Shown in pieces: positions 35,880 through 46,379 of a stretch of DNA of 64,000 bases. Source of the stretch: Omphiscola glabra. Its lineage: Eukaryota; Mollusca; Gastropoda; Lymnaeidae. The stretch covers positions 27,187,503 to 27,251,502 of the forward strand of contig OZ024806.1 in the NCBI GenBank assembly GCA_964017045.1. The letters are read 5' to 3'. The notes under the pieces are model-generated. The model saw only the letters and a list, made by a program, of their open reading frames with translations, was not told where the DNA came from and ran no database searches. A program made the translations under genes and the position numbers. Each line of letters opens with the position of its first letter. The stretch's first letter is position 1.

Positions 35880-35975
35880 GCATATATATATATACATATA
35901 TATAAATATTTATATATATACAAAGAGAGAGAGAGAGGAGGGAGGAGGGATAGAGAGAGAGAGAGAGAGGGCGGG
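35880..35975. repeat. (TA)n/(GA)n microsatellite
   Basis: TATATATA tracts followed by GAGAGAGA tracts; simple sequence. Confidence 0.9.
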
Positions 35976-36699
35976 GTGATAGAGTAAGAGAAAGAGAAAA
36001 CGATTTTGTCACGGTTCACTGCCTATAATAATATATATGAAGTCAAGGGGAGTGTTGACCCCAAGGTCATGTGATTCAACACTTTATTGCTCCTAGGACA
36101 ATTTACAAACACTCACCCATTTAACTCCTGCATTTGTTAGACACGTTGAATTATCACCTTGTCATAAGAACATTAATGTCAACGATATTATCCCAAGGGA
36201 CACCAGTTACGCAAACAGCTGCCAGCCACACATCATCGCTTTGAGTGTTGTGAAGAAACATTTTTTTTTTCTTCTCGTATGTAAATAAACCAGAAATACA
36301 CATATAGTAACACCTGGAAATAGCGCAAACGTTTGGCTAAAGCAAAAAAAAAATATATTATTTAAACTTTTTAAATATCGTTACAACGGTGTTGAATTGC
36401 GATGAAGCTTTTAAGGAGAATAATGAGACACAAAGAATATGAGTAAATAAAAGGAGTACATGTGAGCTTTCAGAAGACCGTTTCTCGCTGTGGGGTGGGT
36501 TACTTACATACCAGGCTAAGTTTTGTTTCAATTCTCGTTATTTCCAGGTTTCACGGTACAATTTGAAGCATAATAATCTAACCAGGGCTTAACCGGGTGC
36601 GGTTATTTTGAGAAAATACCCGGTGTGTACAAGTGTTTAAATAAGTTAACTTCTCATTTTTCTATAACATATGCCGGCCTTTAAATAATAGGCCTACTG

Positions 36700-37035
36700 G
36701 AAGCCCTATAGACAGTTCTAAAGACAGTCCTATAGTAAGTCATGTAGACCGTTTTATAGACAGTTCTAAAGACAGTCCTATAGTAAGTCCTATAGACAGT
36801 CCTATAGAAGGTCCTATAGACAGTTCTAAAGACAGTCCTATAGTAAGTCCTATAGTAAGTCCTATAGACAGTACTACAAACAGTCCTAGAGTAAGTCCTA
36901 TAGACAGTTCTAAAGACAGTACTATAGTAAGTCCTATAGACAGTCCTATTGACAGTCCTATAGTAAGTCCTATAGACAGTCCTACAGACAGTCCTATAGT
37001 AAGTCCTATTGACAGTTCTAAAGACAGTCCTTGGC
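36700..37035. repeat. 12-bp minisatellite CCTATAGTAAGT/CCTATAGACAGT
   Basis: About 27 copies of a 12-bp unit alternating between two variants, one containing GTAAGT and one ending in ACAG. Located 2 kb upstream of locus E. Confidence 0.92.
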
Positions 37036-38845
37036 CCTACCCGTGGCTCTTTACTGAATAATAAATAGTCGCCTTAGAAAATATTCAACCTTACTCCCTG
37101 AGTTTAACCGGCAAGCAAAACGTCTCGCAGCTTGACAGCTTTTTTCCCCACTCAGTACTAGTAATATAACACATTTTGAGTCGGATGGGGCGGTTGTAAA
37201 AAGGTAGCAGGACACACCAGCAGCAAAATATATAAGAGATTGTTACAGTGAGTTTAAGTAATGACATTATTTTATTTTATTTTTTTTTTAACTGGGTTGA
37301 AAGCGTTATGCTCAGACCCTCATGGCAGGTGAAATCATAGCTTGGTAATGTTAGTGTAAATTATATTACTTATGTAATTTATCGTTTTTGATCGTTATGG
37401 TTGGTGAGCATGTCATTCCCCAAACCCATAAATGTATGTGTGAGCAAGTTGTTTGATGAAATACCTGGTAGTTAACTAAAGCAATTAACAAATACTTCTT
37501 TGAAGAAATCCAGGCACACTTTAGTGTCTGGTATTTTCCTCTCCGATTAATACAACGCTGCGTAGTATGCCTGTCTTGAAAAGTGTTATAAATTAAACCG
37601 TAGATAGCCAGAAGCTAAACATAATATTCAGCTCTGTGTCCAAGGCATTAAAACAAAAGAAAAGAAGACAATTATAAAGATATTTCTCATTTGAATCATT
37701 GAACACGTAAGGTATTTTTTTTTAAATTTGTATCATGCTTCTCATAAATATTGTTGTAAGTTTTTGAATGGTGGGTTCCTCTATGATTTCATTGGGATCT
37801 AGATTGAAGGTAATAATGTATATACAAATGTGGAAAAGAAAAAAAAGGGCATATGTCATTCTCTGAAGTCAATCATTGTTATGTATATATGATTATGCCA
37901 TTAAAATCAGGTGTGCGTGTAATGAAACGGGTTGACGTTAATTTTCGCGGAGATATGAGCTAATACATTGGTTCAGGTTGATTCCATTGGTTGCTGCAAT
38001 GGTTTGACTATGTGAATTTGGAAGGGATGACGATACACGTTGATTGAAAGTGTAGATATTGTACACTTTTAAAATAAAGTATTTCAATAATGATTTCGGA
38101 ACAATTCGATTTGATAAAAGTGATAGTCGCTCAAGGGCAAGCTACCCTGACAAAAATTTGGACGTACCTCCATACAAAGTTGCGTCATCTCTTATATATT
38201 ATACTTTTTTGTGATGTGACTGCTTCCATTTACGGATAGCGCGCAAAATATAATTCCCGATTACTACGCTAAAATGATCTTTACAAAAAAAAAGTATGGC
38301 AACTGCGTTTGGTGCGTATCATTTTATGTTATTTTTAGAAATGAAATCATCTTAATTTAAATATCTTGTAAAAACTATTCGGTTTAAAAGTGGTCAATTC
38401 ATAAGAATGGTAATATATTGCATGGACGTCAAGTAAAACGTGTGCAGTAGCGTATCATGGTGGGAAGGGGTGTAGCAAAAATTAGGTATTTCAAATGTGA
38501 GTTACTTGAGTTCATGTTTCGACAAGTAACGTTAGTAAATGGGACGGTCGGGGCATTGCTGTCGCCTATATTTTGCTAGCTGTAACTAGTCATATATATA
38601 GTGTGCGAAGATAAAACAGCACACATGTATGGTATCTTTTTTTTTTTTAAATTTTAACTGAAAAGTAGATCTATAAGAAATATCACGTATGTGGTTTCTA
38701 TGATAATTTTATTGTTATTATTTGTATTTTATTATATTTTTTTATAATTATTTGTTAGGTTTGGGGGTGGGAATGGAAAATGAATTGACTGATACATTAT
38801 GTGTACGTCTAAAATACGATTCGCAAGGGATATATGTTTAAACGG
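37036..38845. other. AT-rich stretch upstream of locus E
   Basis: A first exon of locus E should lie here. TATATAAG near 37230 with a GTAATG site near 37345 has the right spacing, but the evidence is too thin to call. Nothing else supported. Confidence 0.35.
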
Positions 38846-38849
38846 GCGG

Positions 38850-38975
38850 CGAGTGTGATAGTGTTTGGTGTGGGTGTGGTTGATGGGCGTGTGGTTGGTG
38901 TGGGTGTGGTTGGTGTGGGTGTGGTTGGTGTGGGTGTGGTTGGTGTGGGTGTGGTTGGTGTGCATGTCGTTGGTG
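38850..38975. repeat. 15-bp repeat, Thr/Pro-coding on the minus strand
   Basis: About seven copies of GGTGTGGGTGTGGTT. The minus strand reads TPTTPTPTTP, like the cargo exons of E and F, ending at a stop at 38809. There is no minus-strand leader exon next to it, so it may be simple repeat or a stranded inverted cargo exon. Confidence 0.75.
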
Positions 38976-39037
38976 TTGGAAGATCGCTTTGCATCCCCAT
39001 TATTAACCTCTGCTTATTCTGTTAACCCATAAGGACC

Positions 39038-39133
39038 ATGTTGAAGATTACAAGCGTCTTGCTTTTGCTCGTCATTGTCACGATGGTCAACTCTAGTTAC
39101 ATACCACACATACCACATGGGTCACACCTTGGG
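39038..39133 (+). CDS. Locus E leader exon (signal peptide plus His/Pro spacer)
   Basis: 32 codons: MLKITSVLLLLVIVTMVNS, predicted cut, then SYIPHIPHGSHLG, ending in phase 0 at GGG|GTGAGT. The ATG is four bases (GACC) after an AG (AACCCATAAG, 39033). The leader DNA is very close to that of locus F (AAGATTACA, TGCT..TGGTCAT). An unspliced frame would continue to 39223. Partner exon: 41241. Confidence 0.76.
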
Positions 39134-39789
39134 GTGAGTTTTTCAGTCATTTCTTATATGTATATATATTTTTTGGCGACTGCACATTCTATGCAGGGAA
39201 TATTATTAATCAATCGACAGTAGCCACATTGTCGGGACAAAGGCATCCCATGCAACATAAACAATGGTGTAACTGGCTCTATTACTTCACTACTTCTTTA
39301 AAAATATGGAATTTAATAGTAACATTATCTAAACAAGTTATTATTTAAGAGTCATTGCTTTTAAATCCCTTCTTAAAGTGCATTAAAATCCTTTTAAAAC
39401 GTTGTTACCCCCCTCAACGCATGACATTTCTAGTAGAATTTTATTTGCATATTAAGGTTGTTGTTTTTTTTTTTTTAATTGAATTTTTTTGTAGGTTTTT
39501 TTCGGGATACAGGACGATTTTTTGTAAACGTTGTCTTATATTCCGCCTGGTCTAATAATATCGATCGCGATTCATTGATGCCTAATATTCCGATGGCGAC
39601 TCTTTGATGGTCACAACATGGACCAGTGTGATTCAAAACACTAAAAGGTCATTGTACATTATGGTGTTGTTTTTTGTGACAGAGCAACTTGATCCACATT
39701 GAAATTGATACATGAATACATTTGGCAGGAAATTATTATCCTCCGCAAAAAGCCCACAGCAAAGTTATCTAAGAAATAATATCCTCCCT

Positions 39790-40148
39790 GTGGCTTGCTC
39801 TAGCTCAGACTGCCTCTCTAGCTCAGACTGCCCCTCTAGCTCAGACTGCCTCTCTAGCTCAGACTGCCCCTCTAGCTCAGACTGCCTCTCTAGCTCAGAC
39901 TGCCCCTCTAGCTCAGACTGCCCCTCTAGCTCAGACTGCCTCTCTAGTTCAGACTGCCTCTCTAGCTAAGACTGCCCCTCTAGCTCAGACTGTCCCTCTA
40001 GCTCAGACAGCCTCTCTAGCCCAGACTGCCTCTCTAGCTCAGACTGCCTCTCTAGCTAAGACTGCCCCTCTAGCTCAGACTGCCTCTCTAGCTAAGACTG
40101 CCCCTCTAGCTCAGACTGCCTCTCTAGCTCAGACTGCCTCTCTAGATT
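39790..40148. repeat. 18-bp minisatellite in locus E intron
   Basis: About twenty copies of AGCTCAGACTGCCTCTCT with TCTCT/CCTCT variants. An 85-codon plus-strand Ser/Cys/Asp frame (39712-39969) reads through it and is probably meaningless. Confidence 0.92.
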
Positions 40149-40149
40149 C

Positions 40150-41240
40150 CTCGTTCACTCTCCGCACAAAAATCGTTGTCTCGCCTTTATCACCAGAATT
40201 TCACGCACCCGTCCATGACTTGAAAGGAGTTCACGATCGTTCCCATAACCCAATTGTCACCAATCACAGGACACACCGCATCGCTGATTCCATGACCTTG
40301 ACACGCATTTTTGGGCGAATTATTATGACATGTTCATGTGTATGGAGCCATCTTATGGGGTTTTTAGGGATTGCGATGATCACCTCTGTAACCACACACC
40401 GTCTTGTGGCATCTGTAGTGCATTCAATTAACCAATCGTTTCCTTTGTTAACTTTAATAATCGATTATGTTGTTTTGAGAATTGTATGACTGCGGCTGTT
40501 CATTGAATGTACCGTGCTACTTTTCCGGTACATTCTAGTGCCTTGACATCCCTGGTAAGGTTAGCCAGGAGTGAATACTTTTTAAGGAATGTATTTTTGT
40601 TTCATTGGCGGTGATTTTATTGTTGCATTTTTAAGGTGTTGACGCACAACTTACGGAAACTAAAATGGGATGAAGTATTATGGATTCAATAGCAGCAGCT
40701 TCCACTTCATTACTGCTGAAAATTCACGGGGTCTTCAGAGCTCACTACATGCGCTGCATGGCTCAAGACTTGGGCTGCAGAGATTACCTCAGGCTCGGTT
40801 TAAGAACTCTGTTCTATACAATAGCTTGCATATAAGGTAATAAGAGGAGAGACGGCAATCAAGAGAGCACAAAGGAAATTAGTAAAACAAAGTAAGGTTA
40901 AACCTGCAAAAAGGAACGCAACAAAACAACGAACGTGTTGGCAGGAAGCCTTGGTCAGCGAAAAAACAGAATAAAATTTAAAAAAATTGCTTTTAGCTGA
41001 GAAGTAGTATCCTAGAGGGCAGCAAAAAAAAGTGTGACATAACGTAAGTGAGGGAGAGATTAAATAGGAAAGAGGGAAAGATACGAGAAGTAAGTCCACT
41101 GCGATATGTCGTGACGTGGAGGGCGGGGCTAGGTTCAAACTGTGACTAGAAAGAGACATGGCGTTCATGTATATTAGGATTGAAATACGAATCATTAATG
41201 ACAATGAAGATTGAAATGTGAATCACCATTTTGTTTTCAG
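40150..41240. other. Locus E intron, no exon seen
   Basis: Mixed-composition intron. A hydrophobic 134-codon minus-strand frame (40800-41204) lacks any homology I recognise and lies antisense to locus E. Confidence 0.4.
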
Positions 41241-41432
41241 ACCCCTGGGACACCCGGAACACCCACCACACCAACCACACCAACCACACCAACCACGCCA
41301 ACCACTCCTGGGCTCGTAGGAGCACATGGAAAGCATTCTCCCCACGGGATGCCTGGCTCACAGCCTGAGCCGAGAAGACGACGGACCACCGCGGACCCAC
41401 ACCACCACCACAAAGACAATAACCAGGTATAG
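41241..41432 (+). CDS. Locus E cargo exon: TPTTP repeat, basic and His-rich tail
   Basis: After a strong 3' splice site (ATTTTGTTTTCAG) the phase-0 frame reads [11 protein letters not shown] with further TTP repeats, then GLVGAHGKHSPHGMPGSQPE, RRRR and ADPHHHHKDNNQ. It can end in two ways. The codons GTA TAG stop it at 41432 (95 residues in all), or those same bases are a donor (CAG|GTATAG, exon end 41426) leading to the exon at 42073 (109 residues). The four-Arg run is a candidate furin site and the His cluster could bind metal (both inference). No Cys in this exon. Confidence 0.74.
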   Translation, partial: TPGTPGTPTTPTTPTTPTTPTTPGLVGAHGKHSPHGMPGSQPEPRRRRTTADPHHHHKDNNQV

Positions 41433-41439
41433 CAAGCTT

Positions 41440-41800
41440 ACCTGTAGCAATTACGGATGTCTTAATATGGGCATATCCTAATCTTTAAGTACTCGAGTGT
41501 GTGCACCTACGTGTAGGTGTACTAATGTATCGGTACTATTGTGCCAGTACTATTGTAACTGTACTCATGTTCTAAGATTTCCGTGCAAAAATGTGTGTAC
41601 TGATGTGTTGGTATTAAATTTTCAGTTATAGTGTGACTGTTCTTATATATTTGCATACATTTGCCTTACTTCTTTGTTGGTACATATATTATTATCTGTG
41701 TACTAAAGTATGGGTACTGTATGTGTTTTACTCATGTATTATACACAAAAATGCGTACTTTTTTTTTGTTTACAAATATTTTTAATGTAAGGGTCAGTAA
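41440..41800. other. Degenerate GTGTACTAATGT repeats
   Basis: Loose ~20-bp repeats of the type GTACTAATGTGT(C/T)GGTACT. Similar sequence follows the cargo exon of locus F (46390-46680), suggesting E and F are duplicates that extend past the exons. Confidence 0.55.
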
Positions 41801-42072
41801 TAATGTCTCCGTTTTTATGTCACTGTAAGGACACGATGGTAATAAAGTGGATTTTACACTTGTATTTGTACTAGTATGTTTGTTCTAGTGTTTCTCTATT
41901 CGGGTTTCTGTTCTAGGGTTTATGTACTAATATCCTTTTGGATCACGCGATCTCATGAAATAAAAGACTTTTATTCTTAGCTTTCGGGTCATGTGATCTA
42001 CAAGAATCCCAGCATGTCATCTTAAATATTTTTTTTTTAAACTCGATTTTAATTTCTTTTTTTCCGTTTCAG

Positions 42073-42120
42073 GATTCCGAAGATTTCCATGGAGTCTTGA
42101 GGTGTGTGTGGGAGAATTGA
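42073..42120 (+). CDS. Candidate last micro-exon of locus E
   Basis: A strong acceptor (TTTTTTTCCGTTTCAG) opens a phase-0 frame of 15 codons, DSEDFHGVLRCVWEN, then TGA. It would follow the donor at 41427. AATAAA at 42465-42470 could end the transcript. The tail has one Cys and one Trp. A comparable short exon follows locus F at 47676. Confidence 0.5.
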   Translation, partial: DSEDFHGVLRCVWEN

Positions 42121-44070
42121 TGAGATTTCTGTACGGTGTCACCTAATAATACGTCTTGTAAAAACGCAACATTTGTTTTCAACTACTCACCCACAGATGT
42201 GTCGAAGTGGCTTCATTTTAATCTTCATGGATTCAACTTGTTTTCCAATTTAAAACAATTTGATGAAATCATTTTTTTTGTTGAAAAAAAAAAAAGAATT
42301 AAAAAGAATTGTATAGCAGTTCAATTATTTTATTTTACTTTTTTTTTTCCCATTTACTTTTATGTCTTTTCATTACCATCGTTCACAATATACAGACGTG
42401 TTGTTTTTTTCATTAAGTTCTTAAGGCCTGGAAAGAACTGGGATGCGTTTTCAAAATAATTAGTAATAAAGAAAATAATAATGTTCAGCCAGATTTCTTA
42501 ACGTTTATTTACTATGTATAAACAAATAGCAACTAAGATTATGAAATACAATTTATTAGAAGAAATTGTAAAATGATGTGTTTTTTTTCATAACAAAAAC
42601 CCCCGTGAATCTCCTAGGTATTTATCAGTTTAGTAGATCAGTTTAACTCGAGGAAAACTAGAATAGAGTAGCTTTGTTCTAAGCAGTTTTCTCTTAACAC
42701 TTCATGAATATTCAAATTAATCTGATACAAAAAATTTTGTGTAAATGATATAACATATTTTTAGCTGTAATCGAAGGTACACAAAATACAAATGCAAACA
42801 TTTCGGCGAAGTTCCTTTCATCTGTACAACAAAACACACAAAAACAACACTTATATATAACATATAGAAATTTAAAAAGAGGGACTATTAAATCCTAAAG
42901 TGAATGCAATCAAAGTTGACAAATTGATGAAAAGTGTTAAACCGCCTCAAGATAAGTTTAGAAACAGAGAATGTAAGTACAATACAAGTTATATAAAAGG
43001 TTTGTTCATAAAAAAAATATGTATGTACTTTCACAATTGACATTGCGTGAATCTTGTACTGAAAGTGCAAAGACGGGATAGATGGTGCCCCGGTTGCCTA
43101 TGCGTCACTTTGAGTCGCCTGTGAACCTGAGGCCCCTGAACAAGGCAAGAGGTTTTGAGTCGAAATTTGAAGAGTCAAATATAAACATGCTGCCCAAAGA
43201 ACACGATGATCATGATCATATTTAAAAGTAGACAACAGACAAAGTCTGAGTTTGACGAACTATTAAATAAAATCCTAATTTTTTTTAAAGAAACTAACTT
43301 TTTTTGAACTCAAAAGTATATATTAATTATATGTATACATGATCTGGTTTAGATTTAATTGCACGTAAACGTGAACACTGTTTTAATAAAATTATTTTTG
43401 TTTATTTTCTATTTTAGATATAAAATAATAAATTCTAGTATGCCCAACAACAGCAATAACAGAAACATATGTCTGTGTAAGTGGAAAGACATAAATCTAG
43501 CTTGCTAGTTAATTAAAGCAAGTAAAATTATTTTCAACGGAACAAGATGGCGTCAACAAAAAAAAAAAAAAAAATGCCGTTTATTTAGAAGTTTAAATTA
43601 TTTACGAGACAAAATAACTTCTATAGATATGAAAACATCATGTAAACAACATTCCGGGGTTGGTCGGAGATTAACGTCACAGAAAATTAAGTTCCATATT
43701 GGAGGTTCCCAAACCATGAAAATGGTCCCTGGGAAGTTGCTTTTTCCTGATAGCTGGGCTGCGAAGTGAAAACTACAGGATTTTTCCTAGGGCAATTGCT
43801 ACAATTTTACATAGCGCACCTTGGAAATCATAGATGCAGAAAGGGCACAAAGATTTTTTTAATGCAATTTCTATCTTATATAATTTATTATTTTCCTTAA
43901 TGGTAGACGCTTCATTTCAGAGTACATGTTTTGTTTTAAATGAACTCATTAACCCCTCCTGCAATAACTGACAAACATAACGAACTATTTTAATGGAATC
44001 TATTAATACCGTTAATTGGGGATTTGACTTATTAATAAAGTGATGCGTGTTTGCCTATCCCTCCAAAAAT
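42121..44070. other. AT-rich stretch between loci E and F
   Basis: Probable 3' untranslated sequence of E up to about 42490, then AT-rich DNA. 42778-42850 shares a motif with 34468-34530. No further exon supported. Confidence 0.45.
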
Positions 44071-44072
44071 GC

Positions 44073-44206
44073 TATAAATTAAACTGGAAATATTTTTTGC
44101 AGCGTTAGAAAATATACATTGCAGTATTAAATAGGCTTTTTAAACGAACATTCCTTTGCGTTTCAAGGTATATTTCATTTGATTTTTGTGACAATACATT
44201 TAATTG
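44073..44206 (+). promoter_or_regulatory. Proposed TATA box and untranslated first exon of locus F
   Basis: TATAAAT at 44073-44079, then a donor AATTG|GTAAGTG with exon end 44206. Spacing and donor type match those of A, B and D. A second TATA-like site (44872, TATAAAAG) close to the leader exon is an alternative start. Confidence 0.38.
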
Positions 44207-44523
44207 GTAAGTGTATTAGGGGCGTAAGCTACATCTTCACCACCTGGTTGGTAAGCAGCCTCATGACTAACGGTTAAAAATAGTTCAATTTAATGGTTGA
44301 GATAACTTTTATTTTAAAACAACAACAATAACGAAATATAAGTCTAACACCTTCGTTTATTTATTTTCAATATAAATTTATAAAGTGAATTATTTATGTA
44401 ATTTTTAGACGTAAATTTACTAATAACACAACTGTACGCGCATACAAGTAATTCTATGTAACATCCTTGTAACATCTAGATTTACTTTATCTAATACATT
44501 TTTTTTTTTGCAATTGTATAGGT

Positions 44524-44729
44524 CAGTGATCGGCAAAGCGTGGCTTGCGAGCCGCATGCAGTTTATTAGCGACCTGAGTGCGGCTCGACCAGTCGACCAC
44601 TAATCGGTTTTGACTCCGAACAACGTGGTTATCGACAGGTTCTTGCAAACAAATTTGGCTCTCAAATTTTTTAAAATCGTTTTTCCGCTGATTTTCGGCT
44701 CTTTTGACTGATGAGTTTGCCAACCACTG
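44524..44729. mobile_element. hAT MITE (CAGTGGTCGGCAAAC family), copy 1
   Basis: 206 bp from CAGTGATCGGCAAAGC to TTTGCCAACCACTG, flanked by GTATAGGT and ATATAGGA (6 of 8 identical). The same family lies inverted at 52261-52439. Inserted between the proposed first exon and the leader of locus F. Confidence 0.8.
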
Positions 44730-44990
44730 ATATAGGAATCAAAGTAGTTTTAAAACAAATATGACAAGAGATATACACTATATTGTATACTCGACGTGTG
44801 AACTTTTTATCAACAAAGTTTTTTTTTTTTTTTAAAGTTTAGTTTAAATTATAAAATCAATCGAATGGTATATTATAAAAGTTTAAAAATCCAACAATAA
44901 ATGGGGCTAGAGCTTGTGGGGAAGGGTCCTTGTCAATACATAATTTACAGTGTTGACTTTACAGTGTTATCATATTTACTTTATAGGACA

Positions 44991-45047
44991 ATGTCCAAGA
45001 TTACAGGCATCCTGCTTCTGCTGGTCATCGTTACGACGGTCATAGCG
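44991..45047 (+). CDS. Locus F leader exon (signal peptide)
   Basis: 57 bases encoding 19 residues, MSKITGILLLLVIVTTVIA, ending in phase 0 at GCG|GTATGT exactly where signal peptidase is predicted to cut. The ATG is four bases (GACA) after an AG (ACTTTATAG, 44986). It is the cleanest example of the family layout: one exon is the signal peptide and nothing else. An in-frame ATG at 44901 would need to read through the acceptor. Partner exon: 46152. Confidence 0.8.
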
Positions 45048-45104
45048 GTATGTAACCATTTAGGGTTTTTTTTTGTTTTTTTTTGTTTAATGCTCAATTC
45101 TTTG

Positions 45105-45620
45105 TAGGACATTTGAGTGTGTCACTAAGTCTGGTGCTACGTTATATTATTTATTGGTCAATGCTTAGTGTGTCACTAAGTCTGGTGCGACGTTATATTA
45201 TTTATTGGTCAATGCTTAGTGTGTCACTAAGTCTGGGGCGACGTTATATTATTTATTGGTCAATGCTTAGTTTGTCACTAAGTCTGGTGCGACGTTATAT
45301 TATTTATTGGTCAATGCTTAGTGTGTCACTAAGTCTGGTGCGACGTTATATTATTTATTGGTCAATGCTTAGTGTGTCACTAAGTCTGGTGCGACGTTAT
45401 ATTATTTATTGGTCAATGCTTAGTGTGTCACTAAGTCTGGTGCGACGTTATATTATTTATTGGTCAATGCTTAGTTTGTCACTAAGTCTGGTGCGACGTT
45501 ATATTATTTATTGGTCAATGCTTAGTGTGTCACTAAGTCTGGTGCGACGTTATATTATTTATTGGTCAATACTTAGTGTGTCATTAAGTCTGGTGCGACG
45601 TTATATTATTTATTGGAATA
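45105..45620. repeat. 51-bp minisatellite in locus F intron
   Basis: About ten very homogeneous 51-bp units (GTGTCACTAAGTCTGGTGCG then ACGTTATATTATTTATTGGT). The sense strand frame stays open (SLVRRYIIYWSMLSVSL repeats, 180 codons). It begins 60 bp after the leader donor. Confidence 0.93.
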
Positions 45621-46151
45621 AATGAGGGACATTGTAGAATGATCGTTACATTTAATACATCAACAACTTTTTGCTAATGTTAAAATGTATTGATTTCTTC
45701 TAATATTTGCCTGGTAATTCCGACATCAAGTAGTTTCCAATACCTCGTCAATGTTCGCTTGAAAAATACTTTCAACCATTTTGGTTGAACCTTTTCTAGT
45801 TTAAAGTTGTGTCCTATAATAGCAGGCGTTTATGTTTATATTTTTTTAATGATCAATACATTTTTCAAAAGTCTCTTATGTTAATGTATGGTATCTTGCT
45901 TATCTGATGTAACTTATGTTATGTATCCTATATTACGTATCTTATGTATCTTATCTTATATATTCTATACTACTTATCTTACTTATATTATCTTACATAT
46001 CCCTTATTACTTATCTTATTTATATTATCTTATATATCCAATCTTACTTATATTTTCTATTTTATCTTATAAGCTAAATTTGAATTATCCGATTCCAAAT
46101 AGGCATTTAAAAAAAAAAAATTGTCACGTGACTTATGCTTTGGACTTTCAG

Positions 46152-46358
46152 ACACCACCCACACCAACCACACCGACCACACCGACCACACCGACGACAC
46201 CAACTACACCTGGGACCCTGGGAACACCTCCAAGGGCGGGAACGCCATCCAGACAGCGTCCAGGCCAACCACCAACACCATCCAAGCAGCTGACCCCTCT
46301 CTCACCTAACCGCAACGTGACCGCTCCTTCCCGCCCGATCCGCCCACCCCGTCCATAA
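46152..46358 (+). CDS. Locus F cargo exon: TPTTP repeat secreted protein
   Basis: A strong 3' splice site (GCTTTGGACTTTCAG) starts a phase-0 frame of 68 residues: TPPTPTTPTTP with further TTP repeats, GTLGTPPRAGTPSRQRPGQP, PTPSKQLTPLSPNRNVTAPS, RPIRPPRP, then TAA. With the leader the protein is 87 residues, so the mature form is about 68 residues, very Pro/Thr-rich, basic and Cys-free, with one sequon (NVT). The start resembles the cargo of locus E. Short Pro/Arg-rich secreted peptides of this kind can be antimicrobial or matrix proteins, but nothing here decides that. The antisense GVVGV frame is a shadow. Confidence 0.8.
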   Translation, partial: TPPTPTTPTTPTTPTTPTTPGTLGTPPRAGTPSRQRPGQPPTPSKQLTPLSPNRNVTAPSRPIRPPRP

Positions 46359-46379
46359 TAACACGAGAACACCTTCAAA

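Noticed and set aside
39712..39969. Ser-Ser-Asp-Cys repeat ORF
   Set aside because: Translation of an 18-bp intronic minisatellite; many units further on contain stops in this frame.
40800..41204. 134-codon hydrophobic minus-strand ORF
   Set aside because: No recognisable protein; antisense within the locus E intron; composition is compatible with chance.
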